A stretch of DNA of 64,000 bases, from assembly GCF_019599045.1 (NCBI RefSeq), contig NZ_CP080623.1, positions 1,572,501 to 1,636,500 on the forward strand, written 5' to 3'. This document shows positions 55,047 to 64,000 of the stretch, piece after piece. The DNA is from Roseovarius sp. SCSIO 43702 (GTDB lineage: Bacteria > Pseudomonadota > Alphaproteobacteria > Rhodobacterales > Rhodobacteraceae). A program made the position numbers and the translations under genes. Position 1 is the stretch's first letter, and every line of letters starts with the position of its first letter. The notes under the pieces were generated by a model. The model did no database searches and was not told the DNA's origin. It saw only the letters and a program-made list of their open reading frames with translations.

Positions 55047-55736
55047 TCAGCCGACGCGGCGGACGATTTCGGAAAGCGTCGCGCGGTCGGCATCGTCGAG
55101 GTCGGCACCGCGTGCGCGGAAAAGCGTGGCCTGGCTGCGCAGGATGAGCCCGTCATCGAGCAGCTTGAGGTGATTGGCCCGCAGCGTGTCGCCGGTGGAC
55201 GTGATGTCGGCGATGGCCTCGGCGGTCTCGTTCTTGATCGTGCCCTCGGTCGCGCCCTGGCTGTCGACGAGGCGGTAATCGGCCACGCCGCCCGCGCGCA
55301 GGAAATCGCGGGTCAGGCGATGATACTTGGTCGCGATGCGCAGGCGGTGGCCATGTTCCGCGCGGAAGGCGGCGGCGACCGCGTCGAGATCGTCGAGCGT
55401 CGAGACGTCGACCCATGCGCGCGGCACGGCGAGCACGAGGTCGGCATGGCCGAAGCCCAGTTCGGCCAGCGTCTCGACCCGGCTGTCCCACGCCGCGAGT
55501 TTCTCCTGCACGAGATCGGTGCCGGTCACGCCCAGGTGGATGCGCCCCGCGGCAAGCTCGCGCGGGATCTCGCCCGCCGAGAGGAGGACGAGTTCGAGGT
55601 TGCAGATCCCCTCGACCCGGCCCGCGTATTCGCGCTCCGACCCTGCCCGTGCGAGGTGGATGCCGCGCTCGGCGAACCAGTGGAAGGTTTTTTCCATGAG
55701 CCGGCCCTTCGAGGGCACGCCGAGTTTCACCGTCAT
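55047..55736 (-). CDS. hisG: ATP phosphoribosyltransferase, short form
   Basis: A 229-aa catalytic subunit for the first step of histidine synthesis. Conserved segments are LGVPSKGRLMEKT at the start, LAAGRIHLGVTGTDLVQE and the PRPP-binding VDSQGATEGTIKNETAE-type loop near residue 160. It lacks the C-terminal regulatory domain of long HisG and so depends on HisZ. That protein is encoded directly upstream with a 4-base overlap (ATGA). Histidine feedback would act through the HisZ complex. Confidence 0.96.
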   Translation of the reverse strand: MTVKLGVPSKGRLMEKTFHWFAERGIHLARAGSEREYAGRVEGICNLELVLLSAGEIPRELAAGRIHLGVTGTDLVQEKLAAWDSRVETLAELGFGHADLVLAVPRAWVDVSTLDDLDAVAAAFRAEHGHRLRIATKYHRLTRDFLRAGGVADYRLVDSQGATEGTIKNETAEAIADITSTGDTLRANHLKLLDDGLILRSQATLFRARGADLDDADRATLSEIVRRVG

Positions 55737-56818
55737 GCGCCACCCCCCAGTTCGAGCGAGAGTCCCGGCCGGATCACGCCGCCTACCGCCGGGATCTCGC
55801 GTCCGCCCCCAAGCTGACGGGTGAGCGCGTCATAGCGGCCGCCGGTGGCGACCGGGGGCAGATCGGGGCGCGCGCGGGCGGTGAATCCGAAGACGAAGCC
55901 GTCGTAATACTCCATCTGGCTCCGCCCGAAGGACGCCTCGAAGGACAGGGTGGCGGTATCGATCCCATGCGCCGCGAGCGCGTCGAGCCGCTGGGCCAGA
56001 CGCTCGACGGCGGGCGCTATGGCGGGCAGGTCGACCGCGATGTCGCGAAGCCGTTCGAGCGCATCGGTGGACGAGCCGCGCACGGCGAGAAGCGCCTCGA
56101 GCAGGGCGAGGTCGTTCTCGGAGATGGGCGCCGCCTCGGCATCCTCGCGCAGCGCCTCGATGCGGGCCTCGATCTCGGCCCGGCTGCGCAAGCCGATGAG
56201 GGTGCCGGCCTTCGCGAAGGGGTCAGCGGCAGCAAGAAGCGCCGCGCGCGCGGCCGGCAACGGCGCGCGACCCGAGAAGCGGTCCAGAAGCGCGCGGAAC
56301 CGGCGGGGCCGCCAGATGTGACGCCGAAGGGCTGCCTTGCGGCGTTCGGTGGTGTCGATCCCCTCGACGGCGGCCATGAGGATGCCGATATCGCCCGTGG
56401 CGGGCGTGAGCGCGAGGGGCGCCAGGATCTCGTGAATGGCGGCGAAGACCTGGGCATCGGCCTCGGCGGGTCGTTCGCGGGCGAAGATCTCGAAGCCCAC
56501 CTGGATATATTCGTTGGCGCGGTCGGCGTCGTTTTCCTGCCGGCGGAAGACCTCGCCCGCGTAGGTATAGCGCGCGGGCTCCGCGCCATGCTCCATGTGC
56601 ATCTGCACCACCGGGACGGTGAAATCCGGCCGCAACATCTGTTCGCCGCGGAGCGCGTCGGAGGTGACATAGGCGCGCGCGCGGATGTCCTCGCCATAGA
56701 GATCGAGCAACGTCTCGGCGGGCTGCAAGACGGTCGTCTCGACCGGCTGCGCGCCGAGTGCCTCGAAATGCGCGCGCAGGCGCGCGGCCTCGGCCAGGAT
56801 GGCGGCGCGGGTGGGCAT
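55733..56818 (-). CDS. hisZ: ATP phosphoribosyltransferase regulatory subunit
   Basis: A 361-aa HisRS-like protein without tRNA-synthetase function. It has class II fold motifs such as QMLRPDFTVPVVQMH and a C-terminal GRSQMEYYDGFVFGF block. The anticodon-binding domain is missing. With short HisG it forms the hetero-octameric enzyme that responds to histidine. Its start shares a base with the hisS stop (TGATG) and its stop overlaps hisG. The order hisS-hisZ-hisG puts tRNA charging and the committed step under one transcript. Confidence 0.93.
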   Translation of the reverse strand: MPTRAAILAEAARLRAHFEALGAQPVETTVLQPAETLLDLYGEDIRARAYVTSDALRGEQMLRPDFTVPVVQMHMEHGAEPARYTYAGEVFRRQENDADRANEYIQVGFEIFARERPAEADAQVFAAIHEILAPLALTPATGDIGILMAAVEGIDTTERRKAALRRHIWRPRRFRALLDRFSGRAPLPAARAALLAAADPFAKAGTLIGLRSRAEIEARIEALREDAEAAPISENDLALLEALLAVRGSSTDALERLRDIAVDLPAIAPAVERLAQRLDALAAHGIDTATLSFEASFGRSQMEYYDGFVFGFTARARPDLPPVATGGRYDALTRQLGGGREIPAVGGVIRPGLSLELGGGA

Positions 56819-58302
56819 CAGCCGTGGCTTTCGAGGATCTCGCGGGTCTTCGCGACCAGATCCGCGCGCGCGACCTCGAACTGTGAGGGGCGCTCCTTCC
56901 ACTCCTCGAGGGTCGCGTCGCGCGCGATCTCGGCCCCGAGGATCAGGTCCTTGATTTGCACGACGCCGCGCTCGTGCTCTTCGGTGCCTTCGATGATGGC
57001 GACGGGAGAGGCGCGGCGATCGGCATATTTGAGCTGGTTGCCGAAATTCTTCGGATTGCCCAGGTAGACCTCGGCGCGGATTCCCGCCTGCCGCAACTCG
57101 GCGACCATGGCCTGGTAGTCGGCCATGCGTGAGCGGTCCATCACGGTGACGACGACGGGGCCGCGCTCGACTGTCTCGGTGCGGCCCTTCGCGGCCAGCG
57201 CGGCCAGCAGACGGTCGACGCCGATCGAGACTCCGGTGGCCGGGACGGCCTGACCGGTGAAGCGTTTCACCAGGTCGTCATAGCGTCCGCCGCCTGCAAC
57301 AGAGCCGAATTGCCGTGTGCGGCCCTTCTCGTCGAGAATCTCGAAGGTGAGTTCTGCCTCGTAGACGGGGCCGGTGTAGTAGCCGAGGCCGCGCACGACG
57401 GAGGGGTCGATGACGATGCGGTCGGGGCCGTAGCCCTGTGCATCGAGGAGGGCGGCGATCTGTTCGAGTTCCTGCACGCCCTCGGCACCGGTCACGGAGG
57501 CGCCGATTGCCCCGCGCAGGTTGTCGAGGGTTTCCGTCGCGCTTTCACCGCGCGAGGTGAGGAAGGCAATGACCGGGCCGGCCTGATCGTCGGTGAGGCC
57601 CACGCCGTCGATGAAGGCACCCGAGGCGTCCTTGCGTCCCTTGCCCAGAAGTTGGCGCACCCCGTCCTCGCCGACCTTGTCGAACTTGTCGATGGTGCGC
57701 AGGACCGCGTCGCGCTGCGCGTCGTTGGTGAGGTCCATCGCCTCGAGCACCCCGTTCAGCACCTTGCGGTTGTTCACGCGCACCACGTAGTCGCCGCGCT
57801 CGATCCCCACGGCTTCGAGTGTGTCGGCGAGCATGGCGCAGATCTCGGCGTCCGCGGCCATGGAGGCGCTCCCCACAGTATCGGCATCACATTGGTAGAA
57901 CTGCCGAAAGCGGCCTGGCCCAGGCTTCTCGTTGCGCCAGACGGGGCCCATCGCATAGCGGCGGTAGGGCGTCGGCAGGTCGTTGCGGTGCTGCGCATAG
58001 ACGCGCGCCAGCGGTGCCGTCAGGTCGTAGCGCAGCGCGAGCCAGTCACCCTGGCCGTCCTCGTCTGCCTCCTGCCAGGCGAAGACGCCCTCGTTGGGGC
58101 GGTCCACGTCGGGAAGGAACTTGCCCAGCGCTTCGACCGTCTCGACAGCGCTGCTCTCGAGCGCGTCGAAGCCGTAGCGATGATAGACCTCCGCGATCCG
58201 CGCGAGCATTCGCTGGCGGCCCGTGACCTCGGCGCCGAAATAGTCGCGGAAGCCCTTGGGCGTCGCGGCCTTGGGGCGGGGGGCTTTCTTGTCTTTGGCC
58301 AT
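56818..58302 (-). CDS. hisS: Histidyl-tRNA synthetase
   Basis: A 494-aa class II synthetase. Motifs: PKGFRDYFG at the start, motif 2 in [23 protein letters not shown], the histidine-specific [11 protein letters not shown], and motif 3 with [14 protein letters not shown]. The anticodon domain follows ([11 protein letters not shown] to the end). The short basic N-terminal extension ([15 protein letters not shown]) is typical of the alphaproteobacterial form. The ATG at 58302 is chosen; the frame extends upstream without similarity. It heads the hisS-hisZ-hisG unit. Confidence 0.95.
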   Translation of the reverse strand: MAKDKKAPRPKAATPKGFRDYFGAEVTGRQRMLARIAEVYHRYGFDALESSAVETVEALGKFLPDVDRPNEGVFAWQEADEDGQGDWLALRYDLTAPLARVYAQHRNDLPTPYRRYAMGPVWRNEKPGPGRFRQFYQCDADTVGSASMAADAEICAMLADTLEAVGIERGDYVVRVNNRKVLNGVLEAMDLTNDAQRDAVLRTIDKFDKVGEDGVRQLLGKGRKDASGAFIDGVGLTDDQAGPVIAFLTSRGESATETLDNLRGAIGASVTGAEGVQELEQIAALLDAQGYGPDRIVIDPSVVRGLGYYTGPVYEAELTFEILDEKGRTRQFGSVAGGGRYDDLVKRFTGQAVPATGVSIGVDRLLAALAAKGRTETVERGPVVVTVMDRSRMADYQAMVAELRQAGIRAEVYLGNPKNFGNQLKYADRRASPVAIIEGTEEHERGVVQIKDLILGAEIARDATLEEWKERPSQFEVARADLVAKTREILESHG

Positions 58303-58407
58303 GGTGGCGGTCCTCGGGGGTTCCGGTCGGATGCGGGATAGCGGATGGGCGCAGGGGGGGCAAGGCGCCGCTTGCCGCGCAGAGGCGATGGGCGTAAAGG
58401 CGGTGCC

Positions 58408-58602
58408 ATGACCGAGATCGAGGAAAAGATCGCGCATCTTACGCGGCAGGTGGACGACCTGTCGGACGAGGTGGCGCGCCAGCAGTGTGAGCTGGACCGG
58501 CTGCGCCTTTTCGTCGACCGCCTGATGGTGCGCGAACGCGAGCGCGCGGCAGAGGGGTCGGGAGGCGTGGTGCTGGGTGACGAGCGGCCGCCGCACTACT
58601 GA
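58408..58602 (+). CDS. SlyX family protein
   Basis: A 64-aa coiled-coil protein with heptad-spaced Leu/Val residues ([18 protein letters not shown]). It ends in the family tail ERPPHY, the hallmark of SlyX. The function is unknown. The start at 58408 gives the family length; 21 extra upstream codons overlap the control region of divergent hisS. It is followed by a 194-bp gap with a terminator belonging to the next minus-strand gene. Confidence 0.85.
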   Translation: MTEIEEKIAHLTRQVDDLSDEVARQQCELDRLRLFVDRLMVRERERAAEGSGGVVLGDERPPHY

Positions 58603-58731
58603 GTCGGGTCGTGCGCCGACCCGAAAACCGCGATGGCGACGAAGAGCCTGTCATGCGCACCAACGACGCAGGGCCGCAGGTTCACGATGCCGGTGGGGCG
58701 AGAACCGGTGCTGCACCGTGCTGACAGCATG

Positions 58732-58762
58732 AAAAAACCGGCCCGCGCATAAGCGGGCCGGT
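58732..58762 (-). terminator. Rho-independent terminator of the outer-membrane barrel gene
   Basis: Read on the minus strand: ACCGGCCCGC (58762-58753), loop TTATGC, GCGGGCCGGT (58746-58737), then a run of six T (58737-58732, counting the last stem base). A 10-bp perfect stem 35 bp after the stop codon. Confidence 0.9.
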
Positions 58763-58796
58763 TCTCGTCAGATCAATAGCTCGGGTCTATCCGCTA

Positions 58797-59405
58797 TCAG
58801 AAGCGGAAGGCCGCGCGCATTTGAACGGTCGTCGCGTCGACATCGTTGGTCGTGCCGGTGACGTTCTCGAACTCGTGATACAGGACTTCGCCGCCGAGGC
58901 TGATGTTGTCGGTGATCATGTGCTCGTAGCCCGCGCCGACCACATAGCCGTCTTCGTCGCCACCGGGAGTGTCGACTTGAGCCCAGCCGCCGGTTGCATA
59001 GAGCAGGCCGTTACCGATCTTGTAACCACCGCGCAGCTTGACGCGGAGGATGCTGTCGACGTCGGCGGTGACACCGCCGGCAGTCAGACCCATGTCGGTC
59101 CAGTCATAGTCGACACCGCCACCCAGCACGAAGCCGTTGTTGAAGTCGTAATCGTAACCGGCGATCAGACCGCCGACGACGCCGTCATTGCCGCTGACGC
59201 CGGGTGCATTGGTGTCGATGTTGCCGTAGCCCAGTTCAGCACCGCCGTAGAAGCCGGTCCAGTTGGGCGAAACGGGTGCGACGGGTGCCGGTGCGACGAT
59301 AACGGGCGCCTCTGCAACGGGTTCGTCGAGATTGCCGGCGAGAGCCGGTGCGGAAAAAGCGAGACCCGCGGCGAGGGCGGGAAGTGCTGTCAGTGTTCTC
59401 AACAT
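58797..59405 (-). CDS. Outer-membrane beta-barrel protein (OmpA/opacity-type porin fold)
   Basis: A 202-aa protein. A signal peptide (LTALPALAAGLAFSAPALA) and a short Pro/Val/Ala linker (PVIVAPAPVAPVSP) lead to an eight-stranded barrel. The barrel starts with WTGFYGGAELGYG and ends in TVQMRAAFRF, with the terminal Phe recognised by the Bam machinery. GGAGG stands 8 bases before the ATG. The gene has a strong terminator. Upstream, a 229-bp gap contains an EcfG-type promoter at 59524-59549. It is probably an abundant envelope protein; its function is unknown. Confidence 0.9.
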   Translation of the reverse strand: MLRTLTALPALAAGLAFSAPALAGNLDEPVAEAPVIVAPAPVAPVSPNWTGFYGGAELGYGNIDTNAPGVSGNDGVVGGLIAGYDYDFNNGFVLGGGVDYDWTDMGLTAGGVTADVDSILRVKLRGGYKIGNGLLYATGGWAQVDTPGGDEDGYVVGAGYEHMITDNISLGGEVLYHEFENVTGTTNDVDATTVQMRAAFRF

Positions 59406-59523
59406 TGGAGATGTCCTCCGTTCAATCGTTTCTCTGTCGCCCGATCCTTATGGCCGGGCATTTGGCCCCTCGCGGAAATTCCGCGCGGAACCGCTATCCT
59501 TCGGCGATTACCGATACCCGATC

Positions 59524-59549
59524 AACTGGGTGTTTTTCACGCAAGTTCC
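59524..59549 (-). promoter_or_regulatory. Candidate general-stress (EcfG-type) promoter of the barrel gene
   Basis: GGAAC (59549-59545), 17 bp, AGTT (59527-59524) on the minus strand, 118 bp before the ATG at 59405. A long leader of about 110 nt would result. The leader region contains GGAAATTCC and other short symmetric sequences. Confidence 0.45.
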
Positions 59550-59634
59550 AAGCGAAAAAATGATAATGCGCGGAGTGTTGCCTGCATACATCACCCGGAC
59601 GCGCGGTTTTCGGCACGTGATCCGGGCAAGATCT

Positions 59635-60069
59635 TCAGATCACGCCGATATCGGCCAGCGCGGCGGAGAGCGCGGGCGGCAGCGAGTCGTCTCCGTCGCC
59701 AACTCCCGACAGGTCGGCAGGCGCATCGGCCGCGTCGAGATAGCGCCATCCCTGGAAGGGGCGCTTGCGCGCGGCCGTGGTGCGGGTGATTGCCGGATCG
59801 AGAACGATGCCGCAGCGCCGGATACCGTCCTGCCCCGTGACCTCGTCAAGACGCAGAATCCGCTGACGGCATTGGACGAACCCCTGGATGACCCAGTAGA
59901 TCGAGCCGCCCGCAAGCACTTCGGCGTCGCGCCGGGGCCACATGCGGGTGACGTGGCGCGGCAGGCCGTCCTCGCGTTCGGCCGCGCGGGAGGTCTGCCA
60001 TCGGATCAGGTCGTCGACGGTCTCGGTGCCGACGCTGAGCTTGATGAGATTGACGAAGTCTTGCGGCAC
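59635..60069 (-). CDS. DUF1489 family protein
   Basis: A 144-aa protein with the family opening VNLIKLSVGTETVDDLIRWQ and the later blocks VTRMWPRRDAEVLAGGSIYW and QGWRYLDAADAPADL. The function is unknown; the family is widespread in alphaproteobacteria. The GTG at 60069 is preferred because it puts the conserved VNLIKL four codons from the start and gives the usual length. ATG codons at 60150 and 60138 would add a basic N-terminal stretch not seen in the family. It is divergent from the DMSP-lyase-type cupin. Confidence 0.83.
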   Translation of the reverse strand: MPQDFVNLIKLSVGTETVDDLIRWQTSRAAEREDGLPRHVTRMWPRRDAEVLAGGSIYWVIQGFVQCRQRILRLDEVTGQDGIRRCGIVLDPAITRTTAARKRPFQGWRYLDAADAPADLSGVGDGDDSLPPALSAALADIGVI

Positions 60070-60219
60070 CGGCCACCCCCGGAGATCATATCCCTCTTTG
60101 CATTTATGGCGCAGGCGGGCGAAAGTCCAATAGCGCATGACATACGTCATTCAATGAGGACGCGGCACGCGGAGAAGATCGCGGGCCCGGCCGGCGCGAC
60201 GACAGGGGAGAAAGCGCGG

Positions 60220-60816
60220 ATGAACACGCAGGAGAAGGCCGAAAAACTGCTCGATGCGGCACAGGTCGCTTATGCACGGCACGTGGAAGATCCGCGCGCG
60301 GAACGCTCGCTGGAGCGGATTTTCGCGGCCATCGACCGCCCCCCGGCGATGCGCGAGCGACCGGGCACGCGGCTTCCGGTGTGCGGACAGCTTTCCGAGG
60401 TGCCGCAAGGCGAACGATTCGAGGAGGAAAGCCTGCGAGAGCTCGTCGCCGCCTTTCTCGCCCTCGAGCCGGCGCTTGCGTGGTACAAGCGCACGGGGGA
60501 CACCACGAATGCCAACGCGGCCTATCACGAGGGCCACGCGAACGCGATGATCGTGGGGCCCGGCGGGCTGGTTCCGAATGAGCGGGTTTCGCTTGGTGTA
60601 TCGCTTCTCGCTCCGGGCGTGCGCTACCCGGATCACACCCATCCGCCGGAAGAGACCTACCTCGTGCTGAGCGAGGGAGAGTTCAGCCAGGACGGGGTGA
60701 CGTGGTTCACGCCGGGCATCGGCGGAACCTTCTACAACCCGCCGGGTATCCTGCATGCGATGCGGTCGGGCGACACGCCGCTCTTCGCGATGTGGGCGCT
60801 CTGGGCCGACGCCTGA
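60220..60816 (+). CDS. Cupin of the DMSP-lyase family, DddL/DddQ-like
   Basis: A 198-aa protein with an N-terminal helical region (EDPRAERSLERIFAAI; AFLALEPALAWYKR) and a C-terminal cupin. Motif 1 is YPDHTHPPEETYLVL, supplying H139, H141 and E145 plus a nearby Tyr. Motif 2 is FYNPPGILHAMRSG with H179. This matches the DMSP_lyase cupin family that includes DddL and DddQ. It differs clearly from the first cupin at 14311 in the N-terminal half and is not a recent duplicate. GGGGAG is 9 nt before the ATG at 60220. No dddA/acu or transporter genes adjoin. The enzymatic function is inferred from family only. Confidence 0.78.
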   Translation: MNTQEKAEKLLDAAQVAYARHVEDPRAERSLERIFAAIDRPPAMRERPGTRLPVCGQLSEVPQGERFEEESLRELVAAFLALEPALAWYKRTGDTTNANAAYHEGHANAMIVGPGGLVPNERVSLGVSLLAPGVRYPDHTHPPEETYLVLSEGEFSQDGVTWFTPGIGGTFYNPPGILHAMRSGDTPLFAMWALWADA

Positions 60817-60909
60817 GCGCCCTAGAGATTCCTGCCCGGGACTCCGGAGAGAACGCAAGGACGAAAAGATGATTGGAGCGCGTGCCTGTGGCGGGCGCCC
60901 CATAGGGTA

Positions 60910-62928
60910 TCACAGCAGTGACTTGACCTTTCCGGCCACGGCCTCGGGCGTGATGCCGAACTTTTCGAAGAGCGTTTCCGCGGGAGCTGATGCGCCGAAG
61001 CTCTCCATACCCACGAAGCCGGCGCGCGCCTCGCGTCCACGTTCGCCGCAGAGCCAGCGGTCCCACCCCTGGCGCACCGCGGCCTCGACGCCCACGCGCA
61101 CCGCAGAGCCACCCGGCAGCACGCGCTTGCGATAGCTCTCGTCCTGCTGCTCGAAGAGTTCCCAGCAGGGCATCGAAACGACGCGGGTGCCGATCCCCTC
61201 GGCCTGAAGCATGTCGCGGGCGGCCATGGCGATCTCGACCTCGGAGCCGGTGGCAAGCAGAATGGCCTGCCGCTTGCCCTCGGCCTCGGCCAGCACATAG
61301 GCGCCCTGCGCGGTGAGATTCTTGGTCTTGTGCTGCGTCCGAAGCGTCTTGAGCCCCTGCCGGGTCAGCGACAGGACCGAGGGCGTCTCCTTGGACGTGA
61401 GCGCGATTTCCCAAGCCTCTGCCGTTTCAACCGTGTCGCAGGGGCGGAACACCATGGTGTTGGGCGTCGCGCGCGAGATCGCCAGGTGTTCGACCGGCTG
61501 GTGCGTCGGGCCGTCCTCGCCGAGGCCGATGCTGTCATGGGTCATGACGAAGACCGTGGGCACCTTCATCAGCGCCGCGAGGCGCATGGCGGGGCGAGCG
61601 TAGTCGGTGAAGCACATGAAGGTGCCGCCATAGGGCCGGATGCCGCCATGAAGCGCCATGCCGTTCATCGCCGCCGCCATGCCGTGCTCGCGGATCCCGT
61701 AATGGATGTAGCGGCCTTTCCGGCTGCCGATGTCGAAGATGCCCAGGTCGCCGGTCTTGGTGTTGTTCGAGCCGGTGAGATCGGCCGAGCCGCCCAGCGT
61801 CTCGGGCATCACCGGGTTCACCACCTCGAGGACCATTTCCGACGACTTGCGCGTGGCGACCTTGGGGGCCTCCTCGCTCACCTGTTTCTTGAGAGCCTTG
61901 ATCCGCGCCGAAAGCTGCTTGGGCGCGTCGCCCGCCATGATGCGGGCGAATTCGGCCTGGCGGCGCTCGGACGCTTCCGACAGCCGACCTTCCCACGCCT
62001 CGCGCTCGGAACGGCCGCGGCGGCCGATCTCTTCCCATTGCGATTTCACCTCCCCGGGAACCTCGAAGGGGCCATAGTTCCAGCCATAGGCCTCCTTGGC
62101 CGCCACGAGCTGATCGTCGTCGGTCAGCGCGCCGTGGCCCTTGGACGTGTCCTGCGCCGCGTGGCCCAGGGCGATGTGCGTCTTGCAGGCGATCATCGAG
62201 GGTTTCGAGGATTTCTTCGCCGCCGTGATGGCCGCGTCGATCGCATCGGGATCGTGGCCGTCGATCTCCTGCACGTGCCATCCGGCGGACTTGAACCGCT
62301 TGACCTGGTCGGTGTCGTCGGCGAGCGAGACCTTGCCGTCGATGGTGATGTCGTTGTTGTCCCAGAACACCACGAGCTTGCCCAGCCGCAGGCGGCCGGC
62401 GAGGGTGATGGCCTCCTGGCTCACGCCCTCCATCAGACAGCCGTCGCCGGCGATCACGTATGTATGGTGATCCACGAGCTTGGCCCCGTGGCGGGCGCGC
62501 AGGTGTTCCTCGGCGATGGCGAAGCCCACGGAGTTGGCGATGCCCTGTCCCAGGGGGCCCGTCGTGGTCTCGATCGCGGGGTGAAGGAAGTTCTCGGGAT
62601 GGCCCGCCGTGGGTGCGCCCCATTGGCGGAAGGCCTTGATCTTGTCGATCTCCATTCCTTCGTGGCCCGTGAGATGCAGCAGCGAGTAGAGCAGCATCGA
62701 GCCGTGCCCGGCGGAAAGGATGAAGCGGTCCCGGTCGGGCCACTGGGGCGCGCCGGCGTCGAATTTCAGGTGCTTCTCGTAGAGCACGGTCGCCACGTCG
62801 GCCATGCCCATCGGCATTCCGGAATGGCCCGAATTGGCTGCGTTCACCGCATCCAGCGTGAGCGCGCGGATGGCGGCGGCGCGCATCCAGTGATCGGGGT
62901 TGGCGGAGCGGAGGGCAGCGATATCCAC
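60910..62928 (-). CDS. tkt: Transketolase
   Basis: A 672-aa thiamine-diphosphate enzyme of the pentose-phosphate pathway. Key blocks are [20 protein letters not shown] (start), [12 protein letters not shown], the ThDP/Mg motif [14 protein letters not shown] through [10 protein letters not shown], and the second-domain [22 protein letters not shown]-terminal domain ends in [14 protein letters not shown]. The start is GTG at 62928 with AGAGG upstream. No other Calvin or pentose-cycle gene adjoins it, so it is likely the housekeeping copy. It is divergent from the coiled-coil/zapA genes. Confidence 0.96.
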   Translation of the reverse strand: MDIAALRSANPDHWMRAAAIRALTLDAVNAANSGHSGMPMGMADVATVLYEKHLKFDAGAPQWPDRDRFILSAGHGSMLLYSLLHLTGHEGMEIDKIKAFRQWGAPTAGHPENFLHPAIETTTGPLGQGIANSVGFAIAEEHLRARHGAKLVDHHTYVIAGDGCLMEGVSQEAITLAGRLRLGKLVVFWDNNDITIDGKVSLADDTDQVKRFKSAGWHVQEIDGHDPDAIDAAITAAKKSSKPSMIACKTHIALGHAAQDTSKGHGALTDDDQLVAAKEAYGWNYGPFEVPGEVKSQWEEIGRRGRSEREAWEGRLSEASERRQAEFARIMAGDAPKQLSARIKALKKQVSEEAPKVATRKSSEMVLEVVNPVMPETLGGSADLTGSNNTKTGDLGIFDIGSRKGRYIHYGIREHGMAAAMNGMALHGGIRPYGGTFMCFTDYARPAMRLAALMKVPTVFVMTHDSIGLGEDGPTHQPVEHLAISRATPNTMVFRPCDTVETAEAWEIALTSKETPSVLSLTRQGLKTLRTQHKTKNLTAQGAYVLAEAEGKRQAILLATGSEVEIAMAARDMLQAEGIGTRVVSMPCWELFEQQDESYRKRVLPGGSAVRVGVEAAVRQGWDRWLCGERGREARAGFVGMESFGASAPAETLFEKFGITPEAVAGKVKSLL

Positions 62929-63141
62929 GGGCAGGCATCCTCTGGCAGGGTGGGATCAGATGGAGCGTGAATACCAGCACCCGGCCAAAGTTCAACCTCT
63001 GCCGTCGCGGCGCGGCGCCCGCTTTGCATAAGGCGCGCAATTTTGGCAGGCTTTGGGTAGAGTTGACCCATACGGGTGCCGGGCGCGATTCGCGCCCGGA
63101 AGTGTCAAGAGACAGAATAATGATCGAGGGGACGAGGAGAG

Positions 63142-63675
63142 ATGAGCGAGACGGACGCGCTACAGGGGCGCATCATGGCCGCACTCGACCGGATCGGGCA
63201 GGGGCTCGAGAAGATGCAGGCCGCGCCGGCGGAGGACGCGCCCGAGACGGGCGAGACGGAACAGCTTCGCCGTGATCTCGAGGAGGAGCGGCTGGCCAAT
63301 GCTCAGCTCGAGGAACGGGTGAAGGCACTGAGCGCGAAGCTGCGCAAGCTCGAGGAAGAGGGCGCCGCGTCGAGCGGGGCGCGGGAGAAATCCGAGACCG
63401 AACGCCGCGACGCGATGCGGCGCATGGACACCGAGCTCCAGGCGCTGAGGCTCGCCAACCAGCAACTGCGCGACAACAACGCCGCGCTGCGCGAGGCCAA
63501 TGAAACGGGCGTGGTCGAGCCGCATCTGATCAACAAGGCGATGATGGCCGAGCTCGAGGGTCTGCGCGCCGCTCGGGCCGCGGACCGCGCCGAGATGGAC
63601 CTGGTGCTGGCCGAGCTCGACCGCACGCTCGACACCGGCGGCGAGACCGGTGATGCCGAAACGGAGGATGCCTGA
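63142..63675 (+). CDS. Coiled-coil protein upstream of zapA
   Basis: A 177-aa acidic protein, mostly heptad-repeat coiled coil (from about residue 30: EQLRRDLEEERLANAQLEER through ALREANETG). It ends with an acidic tail. It has no membrane segment. Its stop overlaps the zapA start (TGATG), so the two are translationally coupled, which suggests a role in division-ring assembly. Genes of this type precede zapA in other Rhodobacterales. GAGGAGAG precedes the ATG. Confidence 0.8.
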   Translation: MSETDALQGRIMAALDRIGQGLEKMQAAPAEDAPETGETEQLRRDLEEERLANAQLEERVKALSAKLRKLEEEGAASSGAREKSETERRDAMRRMDTELQALRLANQQLRDNNAALREANETGVVEPHLINKAMMAELEGLRAARAADRAEMDLVLAELDRTLDTGGETGDAETEDA

Positions 63676-64000
63676 TGCCCGAAGTCGAGATCGAGATCGG
63701 AGGCCGCAAGTTCGAGGTGTCCTGCCAGGAGGGCGAGGAGCATTACCTGCACACCGCCGCGAAGATGCTGGACGAGGAGGCGACGGTTCTTGCCGCGCAG
63801 ATCGGCCGGATTCCCGAGGCGCGGATGCTTCTGATGGCGGGGCTGATGCTGGCCGACAAGACCGCGGGCATGCAGGACAAGCTGCGCGAGGCCGAGGACA
63901 AGCTGGCCGAACGGGATGCCGAGCTGGCGCGGCTGCGCGACGCGCCGCCGCCCGAGGCGCAGCGGATCGAGGTGCCGGTCCTGCCCGACGGCGTGAGCGA
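63675..64000 (+). CDS. zapA: Cell division protein ZapA (3' end outside window)
   Basis: The first 108 codons are present. The ZapA core MPEVEIEIGGRKFEVSCQ, the EEHYLHTAAKMLDEEA helix and the IPEARMLLMAGLMLADKTA block are followed by a coiled coil (DKLREAEDKLAERDAEL). ZapA binds and bundles FtsZ filaments. The tail after about residue 90 (Pro/Glu-rich, then VPVLPDGVS) is longer than in E. coli, as in other alphaproteobacteria. The reading frame runs off the window. Confidence 0.9.
   Translation, partial: MPEVEIEIGGRKFEVSCQEGEEHYLHTAAKMLDEEATVLAAQIGRIPEARMLLMAGLMLADKTAGMQDKLREAEDKLAERDAELARLRDAPPPEAQRIEVPVLPDGVS

Overview
The window is a GC-rich (roughly two-thirds G+C by eye) stretch of bacterial chromosome. 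Its gene content and order point to an alphaproteobacterium of the Rhodobacteraceae/Roseobacter group: Suv3-type helicase - S4 protein - fdxA - carD, rpoZ - Rel/Spo - DUF2062 - pdxJ - acpS, lepB - rnc - era - DUF1491 - recO, hisS - hisZ - hisG, and family members (DUF1489, DUF1491, DUF421, DUF3429) common in that group. Two cupins of the DMSP-lyase type also fit a marine roseobacter. I see no rRNA, tRNA, CRISPR array, prophage or insertion sequence. The region is almost entirely protein coding, and no gap exceeds 300 bases.

Layout. 1-4.1 kb: 3' part of an RNA helicase gene, an S4 RNA-binding protein, 7Fe ferredoxin and CarD, ending at a clear terminator. 4.1-6 kb: divergent cobS/cobT of cobalamin lower-ligand assembly. 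6.2-16 kb, mostly minus strand: a CPA2 cation/proton antiporter, a large membrane protein with pilus/secretion-like ends, metY, a DUF421 membrane protein, a glycosyltransferase-like protein, and a translationally coupled dehydrogenase/DddQ-like cupin pair. 16.2-23.3 kb: lepB-rnc, a minus-strand 27-codon peptide, era-DUF1491, a large repeat-built VWA protein, and recO. 23.3-25.6 kb: def, a degenerate def paralogue, fmt and a small membrane protein. 25.7-36.8 kb: mixed metabolic and envelope genes (MalY/PatB, L,D-transpeptidase, beta-barrel, FAH hydrolase, DUF1045, TetR, a TRIC-rnhA-methyltransferase-DUF3429 operon, ispH, a TIGR03364-like oxidase, NYN protein, folK). 36.9-42.3 kb: rpoZ-rsh-DUF2062-pdxJ-two small genes-acpS. 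42.4-47.1 kb: three aminotransferases, a class II aldolase and a small cupin. 47.2-50.7 kb: dnaE. 50.7-55 kb: a minus-strand envelope/stress operon and a metallo-beta-lactamase-fold protein. 55-58.6 kb: hisG-hisZ-hisS and slyX. 58.8-64 kb: outer-membrane barrel, DUF1489, a second DMSP-lyase-type cupin, transketolase, a coiled-coil protein and the start of zapA.

How it works together. Much of the window is housekeeping: stringent response (rsh, omega, CarD), replication (dnaE), RNA processing (rnc, era, rnhA, helicase), initiator Met processing (fmt, def), histidine, isoprenoid, folate, B6 and B12 synthesis. Around this core sit candidate stress and envelope functions. Four minus-strand sites upstream of minus-strand genes share one geometry, GGAAC - 17 bp - NGTT, close to the alphaproteobacterial general-stress (EcfG-type) promoter. 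They precede the DUF421 gene, the 22-aa peptide heading the DUF3618/holin-like/YihY operon, the MBL-fold gene, and the 58.8 kb barrel gene. Other points for a second look are a 60-bp AT-rich block inside cobT, a deformylase paralogue with HQVDH instead of HEIDH, a nine-repeat VWA protein, and three unannotated-size peptides.
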